Shown here: positions 43,995 through 55,806 of the stretch, in pieces | Layout: each line of letters begins with the position of its first letter | Numbering within the stretch: the stretch's first letter is position 1 | Origin: Roseiarcus sp963774195 | Lineage (GTDB): Bacteria; Pseudomonadota; Alphaproteobacteria; Rhizobiales; Beijerinckiaceae | DNA length: 64,000 nucleotides | NCBI GenBank assembly: GCA_963774195.1 | Contig: CAVZDY010000004.1 | Span: 186,001 to 250,000 of the forward strand | Direction of reading: 5' to 3' | The notes under the pieces: model-generated | Database searches by the model: none | What the model was told of the DNA's origin: nothing | What the model saw: the letters and a program-made list of their open reading frames with translations, nothing else | Made by a program: the position numbers and the translations under genes

Positions 43995-44582
43995 CTATGG
44001 ACGCCGCCAGACCTGGGGGTCAAACAGACCGGCGCTCGATGCGATTAGGAGCGTCGCAGGCCCGAGCGCGCCGGAGGTGCGTAGGCGAGGGACATGCTGT
44101 GCTTCGTCCTGCAACGTGAGGCCGAGTAGTTCGGCGAGCCGTCCGCGGGCGCGATTGGTGCGGCTCTTAATGGTTCCGGTCGCGCAACCGCAAATCGCTG
44201 CAGCCTCCTGGTATGAAAATCCCGACTCTCCGACAAGAACCAGGGCCTCCCGCTGCTCAACCGGAATCTGGGCAAGCGCGATTTGGAAGTCCTCAAAATC
44301 CATATGCTCGTTCTGGGTGGGGAGCGTAGAAAGCGCGGCCGCCATTGTTCCGTCGCCGTCTTCGACCTCGCGTCTATCTTTCCGATGTTGCGAGTAGAAG
44401 GCACTGAGCAGAATCGTGACAAGCCAAGCGTGCATACTCGTTCCGAGTTCATAATAGGCGAGCTTGGCCCAGGCCTTGAGCAGCGTTTCCTGAACGAGGT
44501 CGTCCGCGCGATCCGAGCGCCTCGTGAGGGACCGCGCGAAGGCTCGACGAAAGCCAGCGCGGCGTGCCGTGTGTCGACACAA
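43995..44582 (-). CDS. ECF sigma factor (EcfG-like), 5' end uncertain
   Basis: About 165 recognisable residues of an extracytoplasmic-function sigma factor. Region 2 reads RAFARSLTRRSDRADDLVQETLLKAWAKL. Region 4 reads ALAQIPVEQREALVLVGESGFSYQEAAAICGCATGTIKSRTNRARGRLAELL. This form is that of the alphaproteobacterial general-stress sigma EcfG. The frame opens at a TTG (44582). In another frame, ATG 44608 gives MAGDFLRRG, an expected N-terminus, so a one-base indel probably separates start and body. No anti-sigma (NepR) or PhyR gene is nearby. The last ~25 residues after LTLQDEAQH are atypical and may belong to the next small gene read out of frame. Confidence 0.75.
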   Translation of the reverse strand: MCRHTARRAGFRRAFARSLTRRSDRADDLVQETLLKAWAKLAYYELGTSMHAWLVTILLSAFYSQHRKDRREVEDGDGTMAAALSTLPTQNEHMDFEDFQIALAQIPVEQREALVLVGESGFSYQEAAAICGCATGTIKSRTNRARGRLAELLGLTLQDEAQHVPRLRTSGALGPATLLIASSAGLFDPQVWRRP

Positions 44583-44768
44583 CCACGGCGGAGGAAGTCA
44601 CCTGCCATACTCTCGACAACCTCATGAATGCAGACTAGGCATCTAGCCTCACGACGCAACCTAGCCACCCCAGCGACGGCGCTCGCTCCTTCCCTGAGTA
44701 AATTCCAAGTCCCACCCCCAATGCACGTCCGGCGGGAATAGAGCGAACGCCAAGGACGGAGGACTGTC

Positions 44769-44816
44769 ATGAAGAAAAAGCGACGTAAGCCCAGCTGTTG
44801 TGGCTGCGCCGCGTGA
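44769..44816 (+). CDS. 15-residue basic/cysteine micro-ORF
   Basis: ATG at 44769 with an ideal GGAGGA site 6 bases upstream. The reading is MKKKRRKPSCCGCAA and then TGA. It is divergent from the sigma-factor gene. It may be a real leader peptide or micro-protein, or the start of a gene whose remainder was lost. Support is only the ribosome-binding site and the skewed composition. Confidence 0.25.
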   Translation: MKKKRRKPSCCGCAA

Positions 44817-44994
44817 GGGCGGGACTGTGAGCTGCTTCCGACAAGACGTTTTCGCCAGGCCAGCGCGCCGATGATGTGCCAGGCTTGCGATTGACTGGAG
44901 TTTCCCGACGAACTCCTGCCGAATGACTTTCCGGGTCGACAACTCTACGCGACGCGCGACATTGACCGCGATCGATGACTAATCGACCTGTAAG

Positions 44995-45004
44995 TAGTTT
45001 CCGA
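44995..45004 (+). promoter_or_regulatory. TAGTTTCCGA motif, copy 4
   Basis: Exact copy, preceded by GTAAG and followed by TTCTGGCG. It points toward the pta/ackA remnants, about 350 bases upstream of the first recognisable pta codons. Confidence 0.55.
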
Positions 45005-45354
45005 TTCTGGCGACGCGATCCGCGTGGAATTATATTAGCTTTCGTGAAGCGTGCGACCGCAGTTCAGGGTGATGTTCGGTCAAAGCTGCAACACTGGCAA
45101 GAGCGCCATGGACGACGCGCCGCAAGTTAAAGACGACCAATTCAACGCTCCCGGCCGCTTCGATCAGGAATGTCAAATGATCGATACCTACTCGAAGGCG
45201 CCCCTCACAAATAACTGGTCCCACGCCGCGATTGCCACAACGGGGAAAATCTGTCCCGTCGCATGTGCGTGGGCAAAGGTTGCTGACATGATCGCGGTCG
45301 AGACGCGTTGGCCCGACGGAGGCGGCTTTGGGGCATTTTAGTTGATCACTGGCC

Positions 45355-45711
45355 GTTGTCGCCTTGGCTCGACACAAGGGCCAAGATGGCGGACCGTCGC
45401 CAGAAATGTCGCCGGGCCGCTCGACCTCGATGCCGAGGCCGCGCAGCTCAAGCACAACTCGTCGCCGGCGGCCGATCGCGCCGATGTCCTGATCGTGCCA
45501 ACATCGAGGCCGGCAACATGGACTACAGGAATCTTGCTTTCATGGCCGACGCGCAGATCGCGGGGCTAGTCGTCGGAGCACGAGTGCCGGTGATCCTGAC
45601 CAGCCGGGCCGACACGCCGGCCGTGCGCGCCGCTTCTCGGCCGCCGCCGTGCTCTATGCCGAAGCGCTGGCGCGCGATCCCGCCATCCTGGCGCCGGAAA
45701 CCGCGGAGTGA
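45355..45711 (+). pseudogene. pta: phosphate acetyltransferase, C-terminal remnant
   Basis: Pieces in different frames give the end of a phosphate acetyl/butyryl-transferase: KMADRRQ, then GPLDLDAEAAQ, ADRADVLIVP, IEAGNM, NLAFMADAQIAGLVVGARVPVILTSRADT, and a final ALARDPAILAPETAE. At least three indels separate them, and the N-terminal half is missing. The stop at 45709-45711 is six bases before the acetate kinase start, so the two once formed the usual pta-ackA pair turning acetyl-CoA or acetyl-phosphate into acetate plus ATP. Confidence 0.7.
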
Positions 45712-45717
45712 TCGGCG

Positions 45718-46893
45718 ATGAGCGAGGCGATCGTCGTCTTCAACGCGGGCTCCACAAGCCTGAAGTTTGCCGCCTATGCGGTGGACGCGGCTGGGCCGTT
45801 GGCACTGCTTTGTGCGGGCCGCGTCGACAGCATGCAGGGCGATCCGCATTTCATCGTCAGGGATTCGGAAGGCAAGCCGCGGGACGCCCATGAATGGGGC
45901 GAGGGCCACTCGATCGACCACAAGATGGCGATGCATTTCGTCATTATCTGGCTGGAAACCAACATCGATAGGAAGGTGATGGCGGCCGGCCACCGCGTCG
46001 TGCTCGGCGGCGCCCGTTTCGCGGCGCCGGTGCGGATCGAGGGCGACGTGCTGGATTACCTTGATGCGCTCGTGGTGATGGAGCCGTCGCACCAGCCCTA
46101 CAACGTTCGGGGTGCCCGCGCTGTCGCCGAGGCGTTCCCAGGCTTGCCGCAGGTCGCCTGCTTCGACAGCTCGTTCCATTGAACGATGCCGGAGGTGGCG
46201 CAGATCTATGCCCTCCCGAAGGTCGTGCGCGACGCCGGCGTGCGCCACTGGGGCTACCACGGCATCTCTTACGATTACATCAGCCGGCAGCTGCCGAAGT
46301 TCGCGCCGCAGGCGCGGCGGGTGATCGCTGCGCATCTCGGCGGCGGCGCCAGTCTGTGCGCCATGCTGGACGGAAAGAGCGTCGAAACGACGATGGGCTT
46401 TGGAGTGCTCAACGGATTGCCGATGGCGACGCGCTCGGGCGACGTGCCCGCGGATGTGCTGTTCTATCTGCTGCGCCGAAAGCAATTTGACGATGCGTCG
46501 CTGAAGAAGATGCTGTACGAGCACGCGGGCCTGCTAGGCCTATCCGGCGTCAGTGGCGACATGCGAGTGTTGCAGGAGAGTGCGGAGCCCCTCGCCGTCG
46601 CGGCGGCGGAGTATTTCGTCTACGCGATGACGAAGTATGTCGGCGCCTACGCGGCTGTGCTCGGCGGGCTGGACGCTCTCATCTTTACTGCCGGCATCGG
46701 CGAAAACTCGGCCCCCGTGCGCGCGGCCTTGTGCGGCAAACTGGCGTCGCTCGGCGTGAAGCTCGACGAGCCGGCGAACGTCGCGGGCGGCCCGCGCATC
46801 TCCGCCCCCGACAGCGGAGTGTCGGTCTGGGTCATTCCCACCAACGAAGAACTGATGATCGCGCAGCACACGCTGGCGCTCGTTCGCCGTTAG
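45718..46893 (+). pseudogene. ackA: acetate kinase with an in-frame nonsense codon
   Basis: A 391-codon acetate kinase in one frame, interrupted only by TGA at 46180-46182. The N-terminal part has VFNAGSTSLKF and GHRVVLGG. At the break the reading is CFDSSFH-stop-TMPEVAQIYALP; the family has Arg there (H-R-T-MP), and CGA to TGA is a single transition. The remainder has HWGYHGISYDYI, AHLGGGASLCA, MGFGVLNGLPMATRSGD, FTAGIGENS and VIPTNEE, complete to the end. It would turn acetyl-phosphate and ADP into acetate and ATP, taking acetyl-phosphate from the phosphoketolase encoded convergently. Unless the TGA is read through, no full-length enzyme is made. Confidence 0.88.
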
Positions 46894-47117
46894 CTGAGAT
46901 GTCGCAACGCGAGGAGCCTGCGGGGCCGCTCGCTCAATGCTCGAGAAAGTCCGGGCTTGCCGGCGCGGAGGGAGGGCCCAAGCGTCGCGAGCGACGCCCG
47001 GCATTTCGCATCGTCGCCATGTCTTGTCGCGGAGCGACATGAGCGTTGCAGCGTTGCGCGTTTCGTGTGCGGGGCACACCTAACAGGGTCCTCGCCGTGT
47101 CGATAAATGCCTGCCCG

Positions 47118-49448
47118 TCATATCGGGGGGCCCCACTTCCAGTTCCGGACCTCCGGAAGGTCCTCGCCGTGTTCGTCGATGTAGCGCTTGTGCTCGATGA
47201 GTTTGTCCCGCATCAACTGCTTCAGATAGGCTCCCTTGCTGCCCAAATGCGCTAGGCGATCCACAACGTCCTGCACGAGATGAAAGCGGTCGAGGTCATT
47301 CTGTACACGTATGTCGAAAGCCGTTGTGATCGTGCCCTCTTCTTTGTAGCCCCGGACATGCAGGTTGCGATTGGTGCGACGATAGGTCAACCGGTGGACC
47401 AGCCAGGGGTATCCGTGAAAACCAAAGATGATGGGCTTGTCATTGGTGAAAAGGGAATCGTAATCCGGGTCGCTCAGTCCGTGAGGGTGTTCGCTCTGAG
47501 GCTGCAGCTTCATCAGATCGACCACATTGATCACGCGGATTTTCAACTCGGGCAGATGCGCACGGAGAATGGAGACGGCGGCGAGAATCTCCAGCGTCGG
47601 CGTGTCGCCGCAGCAGGCCATCACCACGTCCGGCTCCGCGTTTTGGTCGTTGCTGGCCCAGCTCCAGATGCCGAGCCCTTGCGTGCAATGTACGACTGCG
47701 GCGTCCATGTTCAGCCATTGCGGGAGAGCGTGTTTGCCCGCCACCACCACATTGACATAATGCCGGCTGCGCAGACAGTGATCGAATACCGACAACAGGC
47801 AGTTGGCGTCGGGCGGTAGGTAAACCCGCACGATATCGGCCTTCTTGTTGATCACATGGTCGAGGAAGCCGGGATCCTGGTGAGTGAAACCGTTGTGATC
47901 CTGCTGCCAGACGTGAGAAGCGAGCAGATAGTTCAGGGACGCGATCTTGCGGCGCCAGGGCAGCTCCAGGGTTACTTTCAGCCACTTGGCGTGCTGACTG
48001 AACATGGAATCGACAATGCGAATGAAGGCTTCATAGCTGTTGAACAGCCCATGCCGCCCTGTCAGCAGATACCCCTCCAGCCAGCCCTCGCACTGGTGCT
48101 CGCTTAGCATCGAGTCCAGCACGCGTCCTTCTGGCGCGAGGAATTCATCATTCTTGACTTCGCGCGCGTCCCACTGGCGGTCGGTGACTTCAAAGACCGC
48201 GCTCAAAAGATTCGAGACCGTCTCGTCAGGGCCGAAGACGCGGAAATTGCGTTGATCCTTATTCAACACGGCAACGTCGCGCAGGAACTTGCCCAGCACG
48301 AGCGTATCCTGGCCGTCAACGGCGCCAGGCGAAGGCACTTTGACCGCATGGTCATGGAAGTCCGGCATGCGCAGATCGTGCAGGAGGATCCCACCGTTGG
48401 CATGCGGATTGGCGCCCATCCTCCGGTCGCCCTTCGGCGCCAATTCGGCTAAATCCGGCATGAGGCGACCGTTTTCATCAAACAGTTCCTCCGCCTTGTA
48501 GCTCTTCATCCAGCTTTCGAGTTGCTTGACGTGATCGGGATGTGCGCAGTCCACGAGGAGCGGCACCTGATGCGCGCGGAAGGTGCCCTCCACCTGTAAG
48601 CCATCGACGATTTTCGGTCCTGTCCACCCCTTGGGGGATTTGAGGACAATCATGGGCCAGCGCGGCCGAGAAGAGTCATTTTTACCTCGCGCATTCGTTT
48701 GGATGCGCCGAATGTCCTCGATTGCCTTCTCCATCGTCGCGGCCATGAGCTGATGCATCGCTTCCGGCTGGTCGCCTTCCACAAAGTACGGGGTCCAGCC
48801 ACAGCCCTTGAGGAACTGCTCCAACTCCTCAGGCTCGATGCGGGCCAGGACCGTCGGATTGCTGATCTTATAGCCGTTGAGGTGGAGGATCGGCAGTACG
48901 GCTCCGTCAGTGATCGGATCGAGCAACTTGTTGGACTGCCATGAGGTCGCCAGGGGGCCCGTTTCCGCTTCGCCGTCGCCGACGATGCAGGCGACGATCA
49001 GATCTGGATTGTCGAACGCGGCGCCAAAGGCATGACTGAGCGAATAGCCCAACTCGCCGCCTTCATGAATTGACCCGGGCGTCGTGGGCGCGACATGACT
49101 TGAAATCCCTCCGGGAAACGAGAACTGTTTGAACAGCTTTTTCAGGCCCGCTTCGTCCCTGGTGACGTCCGGATAGACCTCGCTCCAGGTGCCTTCAAGA
49201 TATACGTTGCCCACCAACGCCGGGCCACCGTGACCGGGACCGGCGATATAGATCATGTTCAGGTCATGTTTCTTGATGACCCGGTTCAGGTGGACATAGA
49301 TAAAGTTCTGGCCGGGCGTCGTGCCCCAATGTCCGACCACCAGCGGCTTTACATGGGCTAGAGTCAGAGGTTCGCGCAACAGCGGGTTATCGTAGAGATA
49401 AATCTGCCCGACAGACAGGTAATTGGCGGCGCGCCAATAAGCGTTCAT
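47118..49448 (-). CDS. xfp: xylulose-5-phosphate/fructose-6-phosphate phosphoketolase
   Basis: 776 residues from the in-frame ATG at 49448 (MNAYWRAANYLSVGQIYLYDNPLL). It is a thiamine-diphosphate enzyme that cleaves xylulose-5-P (and often fructose-6-P) to acetyl-phosphate. Visible are the N-terminal VGHWGTTPGQNFIYVHLNR block, the ThDP motif GDGEAETGPLATSWQSNK, LNGYKISNPTVLAR, the activating-Glu region, and the C-terminal RVINVVDLMKLQP and FHGYPWLVHRLTYRR. The true N-terminus appears to be ATG 49548 (MNAPALTLESKG), but one indel near 49485-49496 puts those ~33 codons out of frame (frame two reads RRGTLGADDLHKM before MNAYW). Loss of this segment may or may not matter. Convergent with ackA. 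Motif copy 5 lies 214 bases before 49548. Confidence 0.92.
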   Translation of the reverse strand: MNAYWRAANYLSVGQIYLYDNPLLREPLTLAHVKPLVVGHWGTTPGQNFIYVHLNRVIKKHDLNMIYIAGPGHGGPALVGNVYLEGTWSEVYPDVTRDEAGLKKLFKQFSFPGGISSHVAPTTPGSIHEGGELGYSLSHAFGAAFDNPDLIVACIVGDGEAETGPLATSWQSNKLLDPITDGAVLPILHLNGYKISNPTVLARIEPEELEQFLKGCGWTPYFVEGDQPEAMHQLMAATMEKAIEDIRRIQTNARGKNDSSRPRWPMIVLKSPKGWTGPKIVDGLQVEGTFRAHQVPLLVDCAHPDHVKQLESWMKSYKAEELFDENGRLMPDLAELAPKGDRRMGANPHANGGILLHDLRMPDFHDHAVKVPSPGAVDGQDTLVLGKFLRDVAVLNKDQRNFRVFGPDETVSNLLSAVFEVTDRQWDAREVKNDEFLAPEGRVLDSMLSEHQCEGWLEGYLLTGRHGLFNSYEAFIRIVDSMFSQHAKWLKVTLELPWRRKIASLNYLLASHVWQQDHNGFTHQDPGFLDHVINKKADIVRVYLPPDANCLLSVFDHCLRSRHYVNVVVAGKHALPQWLNMDAAVVHCTQGLGIWSWASNDQNAEPDVVMACCGDTPTLEILAAVSILRAHLPELKIRVINVVDLMKLQPQSEHPHGLSDPDYDSLFTNDKPIIFGFHGYPWLVHRLTYRRTNRNLHVRGYKEEGTITTAFDIRVQNDLDRFHLVQDVVDRLAHLGSKGAYLKQLMRDKLIEHKRYIDEHGEDLPEVRNWKWGPPI

Positions 49449-49548
49449 CTTGTGCAGATCGTCGGCGCCTAGCGTTCCCCGCCTTACGGGGAGTCCCGGT
49501 GGCGGCGTCTTGGCCCTTAGACTCTAGCGTCAAAGCGGGTGCGTTCAT

Positions 49549-50253
49549 TGTCGTAACCCTTGTTGTACTCGGTGCTTCGGCTATCGAAATGCAGAGCCGC
49601 CCGTGGCTACATTGTCGGCGGTTCGGGTCTTGGCGAAGCGCCGATGAGGTGGCGCGCCGTAAAGCCATTGCAACGGCCAATAACCCCGCGCGGAGGGGGC
49701 GGCGGTCCGTTCAAGGTCTCCCCAATTTCAAACATGGCCGACTAGAGATTGCCTGGGCAGACTCGGAAAGTACCTATGCGGCCGAATTCGCTCTGCGGTG
49801 GAAGGCAGCGCCGGATGCGCAAGCAAGCAGAACCGAGGAGCCGAGCCAAGCGGCATGGAGAGGCGCGCTTGGACACGAGTAGATTTGGACATGGGTAGAA
49901 TTCGATCCTCCTTGCTTTCCCTCTGGTAGCGTTAAAATTGAATTCAAAGCGCCGCCGCGCAAGTCGTTGCTACGGACAATTCGTTTCGCCGCGAAGATGA
50001 CAGTAAATAATACACGTTTATTTATATTATATGCTCTCTTATCTTGCCTGGACGGCACCTCAGGCCCGGCATGCTCACCGTGCTTGGCCCTTCTTTCGAC
50101 GACCAATTCGGTTCTGTCGCCTTATCCAGAAATACAGATCGTGTATATGGCGTTTCTCCATACAACTCTCATGAGCTATCTGACTTCGTCAGCCGCTCTC
50201 GGATCGTCTTTAATTCGTGCTCGCGCTCCGAGCCTGATTGTGGGTAACTCATT
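49549..50253. other. about 700 bases without a firm gene; contains motif copy 5
   Basis: It separates the phosphoketolase from ppk2 on the same strand. The part around 49920-50240 is AT-rich for this window. Open frames here have no family features. Motif copy 5 and presumably the phosphoketolase promoter lie in the left half. Confidence 0.4.
49763..49772 (-). promoter_or_regulatory. TAGTTTCCGA motif, copy 5 (one mismatch)
   Basis: TACTTTCCGA on the minus strand, preceded by ATAGG and followed by GTCTGCCC; it points toward the phosphoketolase gene. Confidence 0.5.
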
Positions 50254-51055
50254 TCAAGTGCGTCGAAGCGTATCGAGGACAATTTGGGATACGATCAACC
50301 GGGCGTTTTCTTTGTCGTCGGCGGGAACGACATACCAGGGAGCGTCGCCGGGTGCTTGTCGCACTGAGGCATTCCTCATACGCCTTCATGTAGTGCTTCC
50401 AGAATTTTCGCTCCTCGATGTCCGCAAGGCTGAATTTCCAGTTCTTTTCCGGCTCGTCGATGCGTGCGAGGAAGCGCTTTCGCTGCTCTTCGTTCGAGAG
50501 GTGGAGGAAGAACTTGACGATGCGGGTTCCGTTGACATGGAGATGTCTCTCCAAATCCACGATCGACCGATACCGGTCGCGCCAGACCGTCTTGTCGTCG
50601 ATGCGGCGTGTCCGGGAGCCCTTCGCCGAGGAGAATTTCGGGATGCACGCGGACGATCAGCACTTCCTCGTAATAGGATCGGTTGAAGATGCCGATCCGA
50701 CCGCGTTCTGGCAGATCGCGCGTGGTGCGCCAGAGGAAAGTCGTGCTCCAATTCGGCGGCGCTGGGATGTTTGAAGCTGAACACCTGGCAGCCCTGGGGG
50801 TTGACCCCGGACATCACATGCCTGATGGCGCCGTCTTTTCCCGCCGCATCCATCGCCTGAAAGATCAGCAGGATCGCATGGCGGTTGGATGCATAGAGAA
50901 GCTGCTGTTGCGAACTGAGCTGCGCAACGTGCTCTTCCAGGAGCTTCTTGATATTGCTCCTTCGACTTGTAGACGGGATCGACGATCGTCGGCCACTTCT
51001 CGAGATCGACCTCGTCTCCTTCGCGCACGCGAAAGTCCGTTGTGTGTATTTTCAT
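50254..51055 (-). pseudogene. ppk2: polyphosphate kinase 2, multiply frameshifted
   Basis: ATG 51055 with GGAAGGA upstream. Segments in alternating frames spell a PPK2: MKIHTTDFRVREGDEVDLEK, WPTIVDPVYKSKEQY, MDAAGKDGAIRHVMSGVNPQGCQVFSFKHPS (Walker A-like GKDG), EVLIVRVHPEIL, LHVNGTRIVKFFLHLSNEEQRKRFLARIDEPEKNWKFSLADIEER, YMKAYEECLSATSTR, APWYVVPADDKENARLIVSQIVL. At least four single-base shifts are needed (near 50950, 50715, 50600 and 50350). PPK2 transfers phosphate between polyphosphate and nucleotides. As assembled it is dead. Confidence 0.82.
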
Positions 51056-53771
<2,716 letters not shown>

Positions 53772-53794
53772 GACGGATGTCCTCCGAGATTTAG

Positions 53795-53992
53795 CTAACT
53801 GCGAAGGAGCGACAGCGTGCGCTGCGCCATCACCAACTCCTCGTTGGCGGGGATGACCCAGACCGACACGCCGCTGTCGGGGCGGGGGATGTGCGGGTCG
53901 CCTCGTCCAGCTTCGCGCTGAGCCACGGCAGTTTGCCGCAAAGCGCCGGGCGCAACGGAACTCAATATCGATTGAACCGCCGGGCGGCGCAT
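53795..53992 (-). pseudogene. ackA: second acetate kinase relic (C-terminal tip)
   Basis: The minus strand ends PRPDSGVSVWVIPANEELVMAQRTLSLLRS, nearly the same as the end of the acetate kinase at 45718-46893 (APDSGVSVWVIPTNEELMIAQHTLALVRR). A neighbouring frame gives KLPWLSAKLDEA, the preceding segment. Nothing earlier remains. It lies 24 bases upstream of the proton-ATPase start, so the ATPase may once have followed an ackA gene in an operon. Confidence 0.75.
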
Positions 53993-54105
53993 TGGCGCCG
54001 GCCAATTCTGCGGGAGCCGGTTGGGACAGGATCAGTAGGGCTGGCCGCGGCGATGCGCTCCTTCAGGCGCGGAACAGCGGCTTTCGTCCAGGCGATCAGA
54101 ACTCA

Positions 54106-54952
54106 TCACGGGTTCGCTCCCGCCACGGCCAAGGAAGCCTGCATCACGGGCGGGACACGAGCGTCGCCATTGGGGCGTGCCGGCTTGCTGGGTCTGTCGA
54201 GAAGCTCGAGGAACGGCTTGATGATGTCGATCGGCATGGGAAAGACGACGGTCGAATTCTGTTCGGCGCCGATCTCTGTGAGCGTTTGCAGGTAGCGCAA
54301 CTGCATGGCGGCCGGGATGCTCGAGAGGATCTGAGCAGCGTTCACAAGGGTCTGCGAGGCTTGGAACTCGGCTTCCGCATGGATGATCTTGGCGCGACGG
54401 TCGCGTTCCGCCTCCGCCTGTTTGGCGATGGCGCGCACCATGTTTTCCGTCAGTTCGACCGTTCTGATCTCGACATTGCTCACCTTGATCCCCCAGGTTT
54501 CGGTCTGGGCAGTCCAGGATGCTCTGGACGTCGGTGCTGAGCTTCTTTCGTTCGGAGAGCATCTCGTCGAGATCGTGCTGCCCTAGCACCGAGCGCAAGG
54601 TCGTCTGCGCCAGCATGTTCGTGGCCGGAAGGTATTGTTGAACCTTGATGATGGCGCGTTCGGCATTGACGACGCTGAAATAGAGCACCGCGTCGACCTT
54701 CATCGAGACGTTGTCACGAGAGATCACGTCCTGGCTCGGTATCTCGATGACCTGGGTACGCAAGTCCACGCGCACCATTTCCTGGATGAGGGGGATCAGC
54801 AGCACAAGGCCGGGACCCTTGACCTTTTGAAAGCGGCCAAGAGTGAAGACCACGGCGCGCTCGTATTCCCGCAAGATTTTGACGCTCGCAGCGATAAGAT
54901 AGACGGCCGCGACCAAAACAAAGACGGGGATATACAGAATTGGGGTGAACAT
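54106..54952 (-). pseudogene. slipin/stomatin-like SPFH membrane protein, frameshifted
   Basis: ATG 54952. The N-terminal hydrophobic anchor ILYIPVFVLVAAVYLIAA (about 4-22) is followed by the SPFH/band-7 domain: KILREYERAVVFTLGRFQKVKGPGLVLLIP, RTQVIEIPSQDVISRDNVSMKVDAVLYFSV and the LRSVLGQHDLDEML block. Near 54510 one extra C (TGCCCAG for TGCCAG) breaks the frame after SILDC; the second frame (54106-54483) continues VSNVEIRTVELTENMVRAIAKQAEAERDRRAKIIHAEAE to a normal end. Slipins organise membrane microdomains and often accompany an NfeD protease partner, not seen here. Motif copy 6 lies 166 bases upstream in the right orientation. Confidence 0.85.
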
Positions 54953-55118
54953 GGCGTGGCGCCTTTCAGAGCGAAAGAATTACGTCCTCACTCCAAGGCT
55001 GAGCCGACGGCGCGGAATAGCCGAATTTGCACCAGCATCTGCGCGGACGTCTATGCGGCCGAGTCCGGAGCGGGTGGACGTACCGAACAGAATAGTGACC
55101 GAAAGCGCCGCGCTAGGC

Positions 55119-55128
55119 TCGGAAACTA
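55119..55128 (-). promoter_or_regulatory. TAGTTTCCGA motif, copy 6
   Basis: Exact copy on the minus strand, preceded by GTAGG and followed by GCCTAGCG; 166 bases upstream of the slipin start. Confidence 0.6.
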
Positions 55129-55497
55129 CCTACTCTCAATTCGAGGTGCGGCGGGGGACGCAAGATCCAACCTTGAAGGAGCGCGTCGTAGGCACTGACC
55201 TAATGGTGCGGACAGGCGCGTCGGGAGACCGGCAGGAGGTGGAAGGTGAACGTGCTTTTCCCGAGTTATCCGGCGGCAAGTAAAACTTGCCAACGTGATT
55301 AGGCTTTCTAGCGGGTCACATCCTTGCGGCGCCGAGCCGAAATTCGCGCATGACGCCTCCGCCAACGCCCGCGTCGCGCGCCACCGCAAGCTCCGGGGGT
55401 GATCGCGACGCGGACCGCGTCAACGACAATGTCATCCGGGCCCTCGGCGTCACCCGCCTCCCGCAAAGGCGACCGACTTCCGCGCGGCGACGTTAGG

Positions 55498-55507
55498 TAG
55501 TTCCCGA
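55498..55507 (+). promoter_or_regulatory. TAGTTTCCGA motif, copy 7 (one mismatch)
   Basis: TAGTTCCCGA, preceded by TTAGG and followed by TCCTAACGCC; 53 bases upstream of the ATG at 55561, the first gene of the phosphorylase operon. Its flanks match copy 1 well. Confidence 0.6.
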
Positions 55508-55560
55508 TCCTAACGCCGACGGGCGACGGCGCCTAAACTGGTCTCGCCTGGAGGCACATC

Positions 55561-55806
55561 ATGGAACGCTCCGATGGCGTCACCGCCATACTCGCCCGCA
55601 TCATGAAGATGATGGACCTTTCGAGTGGAAGCCTGGGCCTAAGATCGCTCGAAGATTCTCGTGGGCTGGGAGGTCCGATCCCAATTGCCCTCCGTGCCAG
55701 GCATACCTTCGCCAAGCGTACCTTCGGAGCGCTGACGCAAGGTCGCATCACGATCGATCGCCACGAACGTCTCGCGGTCGCGCGGTTTTGCGGCGGTGAT
55801 TTATGA
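55561..55806 (+). CDS. 81-residue hypothetical protein heading the phosphorylase operon
   Basis: Not recognised. The ATG at 55561 has GGAGG 7 bases upstream, and the stop overlaps the next start (ATGA), so it is translationally coupled to the phosphoglucomutase gene. Reading: MERSDGVTAILARIMKMMDL, then a Gly/Leu/Arg-rich middle, ending in AVARFCGGDL. No signal peptide or membrane helix. Coupling and the upstream motif support a real gene. Confidence 0.55.
   Translation: MERSDGVTAILARIMKMMDLSSGSLGLRSLEDSRGLGGPIPIALRARHTFAKRTFGALTQGRITIDRHERLAVARFCGGDL

Larger units (their letters stand above)
54953..55560. other. divergent intergenic region with two motif copies
   Basis: About 600 bases between the slipin gene (minus) and the phosphorylase operon (plus). 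It holds motif copy 6 facing left and copy 7 facing right. No open frame here has support. Confidence 0.5.

Noticed and set aside
45523..46524. 333-codon minus-strand frame
   Set aside because: His/Arg-rich shadow of acetate kinase on the opposite strand.
46975..46995. GCGTCGC/GCGACGC inverted repeat as a terminator after ackA
   Set aside because: Short stem with a two-base loop and no T-run; common by chance in DNA of this composition.
53772..54005. Upstream extension of the P-ATPase reading frame
   Set aside because: It reads out of phase through the acetate kinase relic; the ATG at 53771 has GGAGGA upstream and begins the ATPase.
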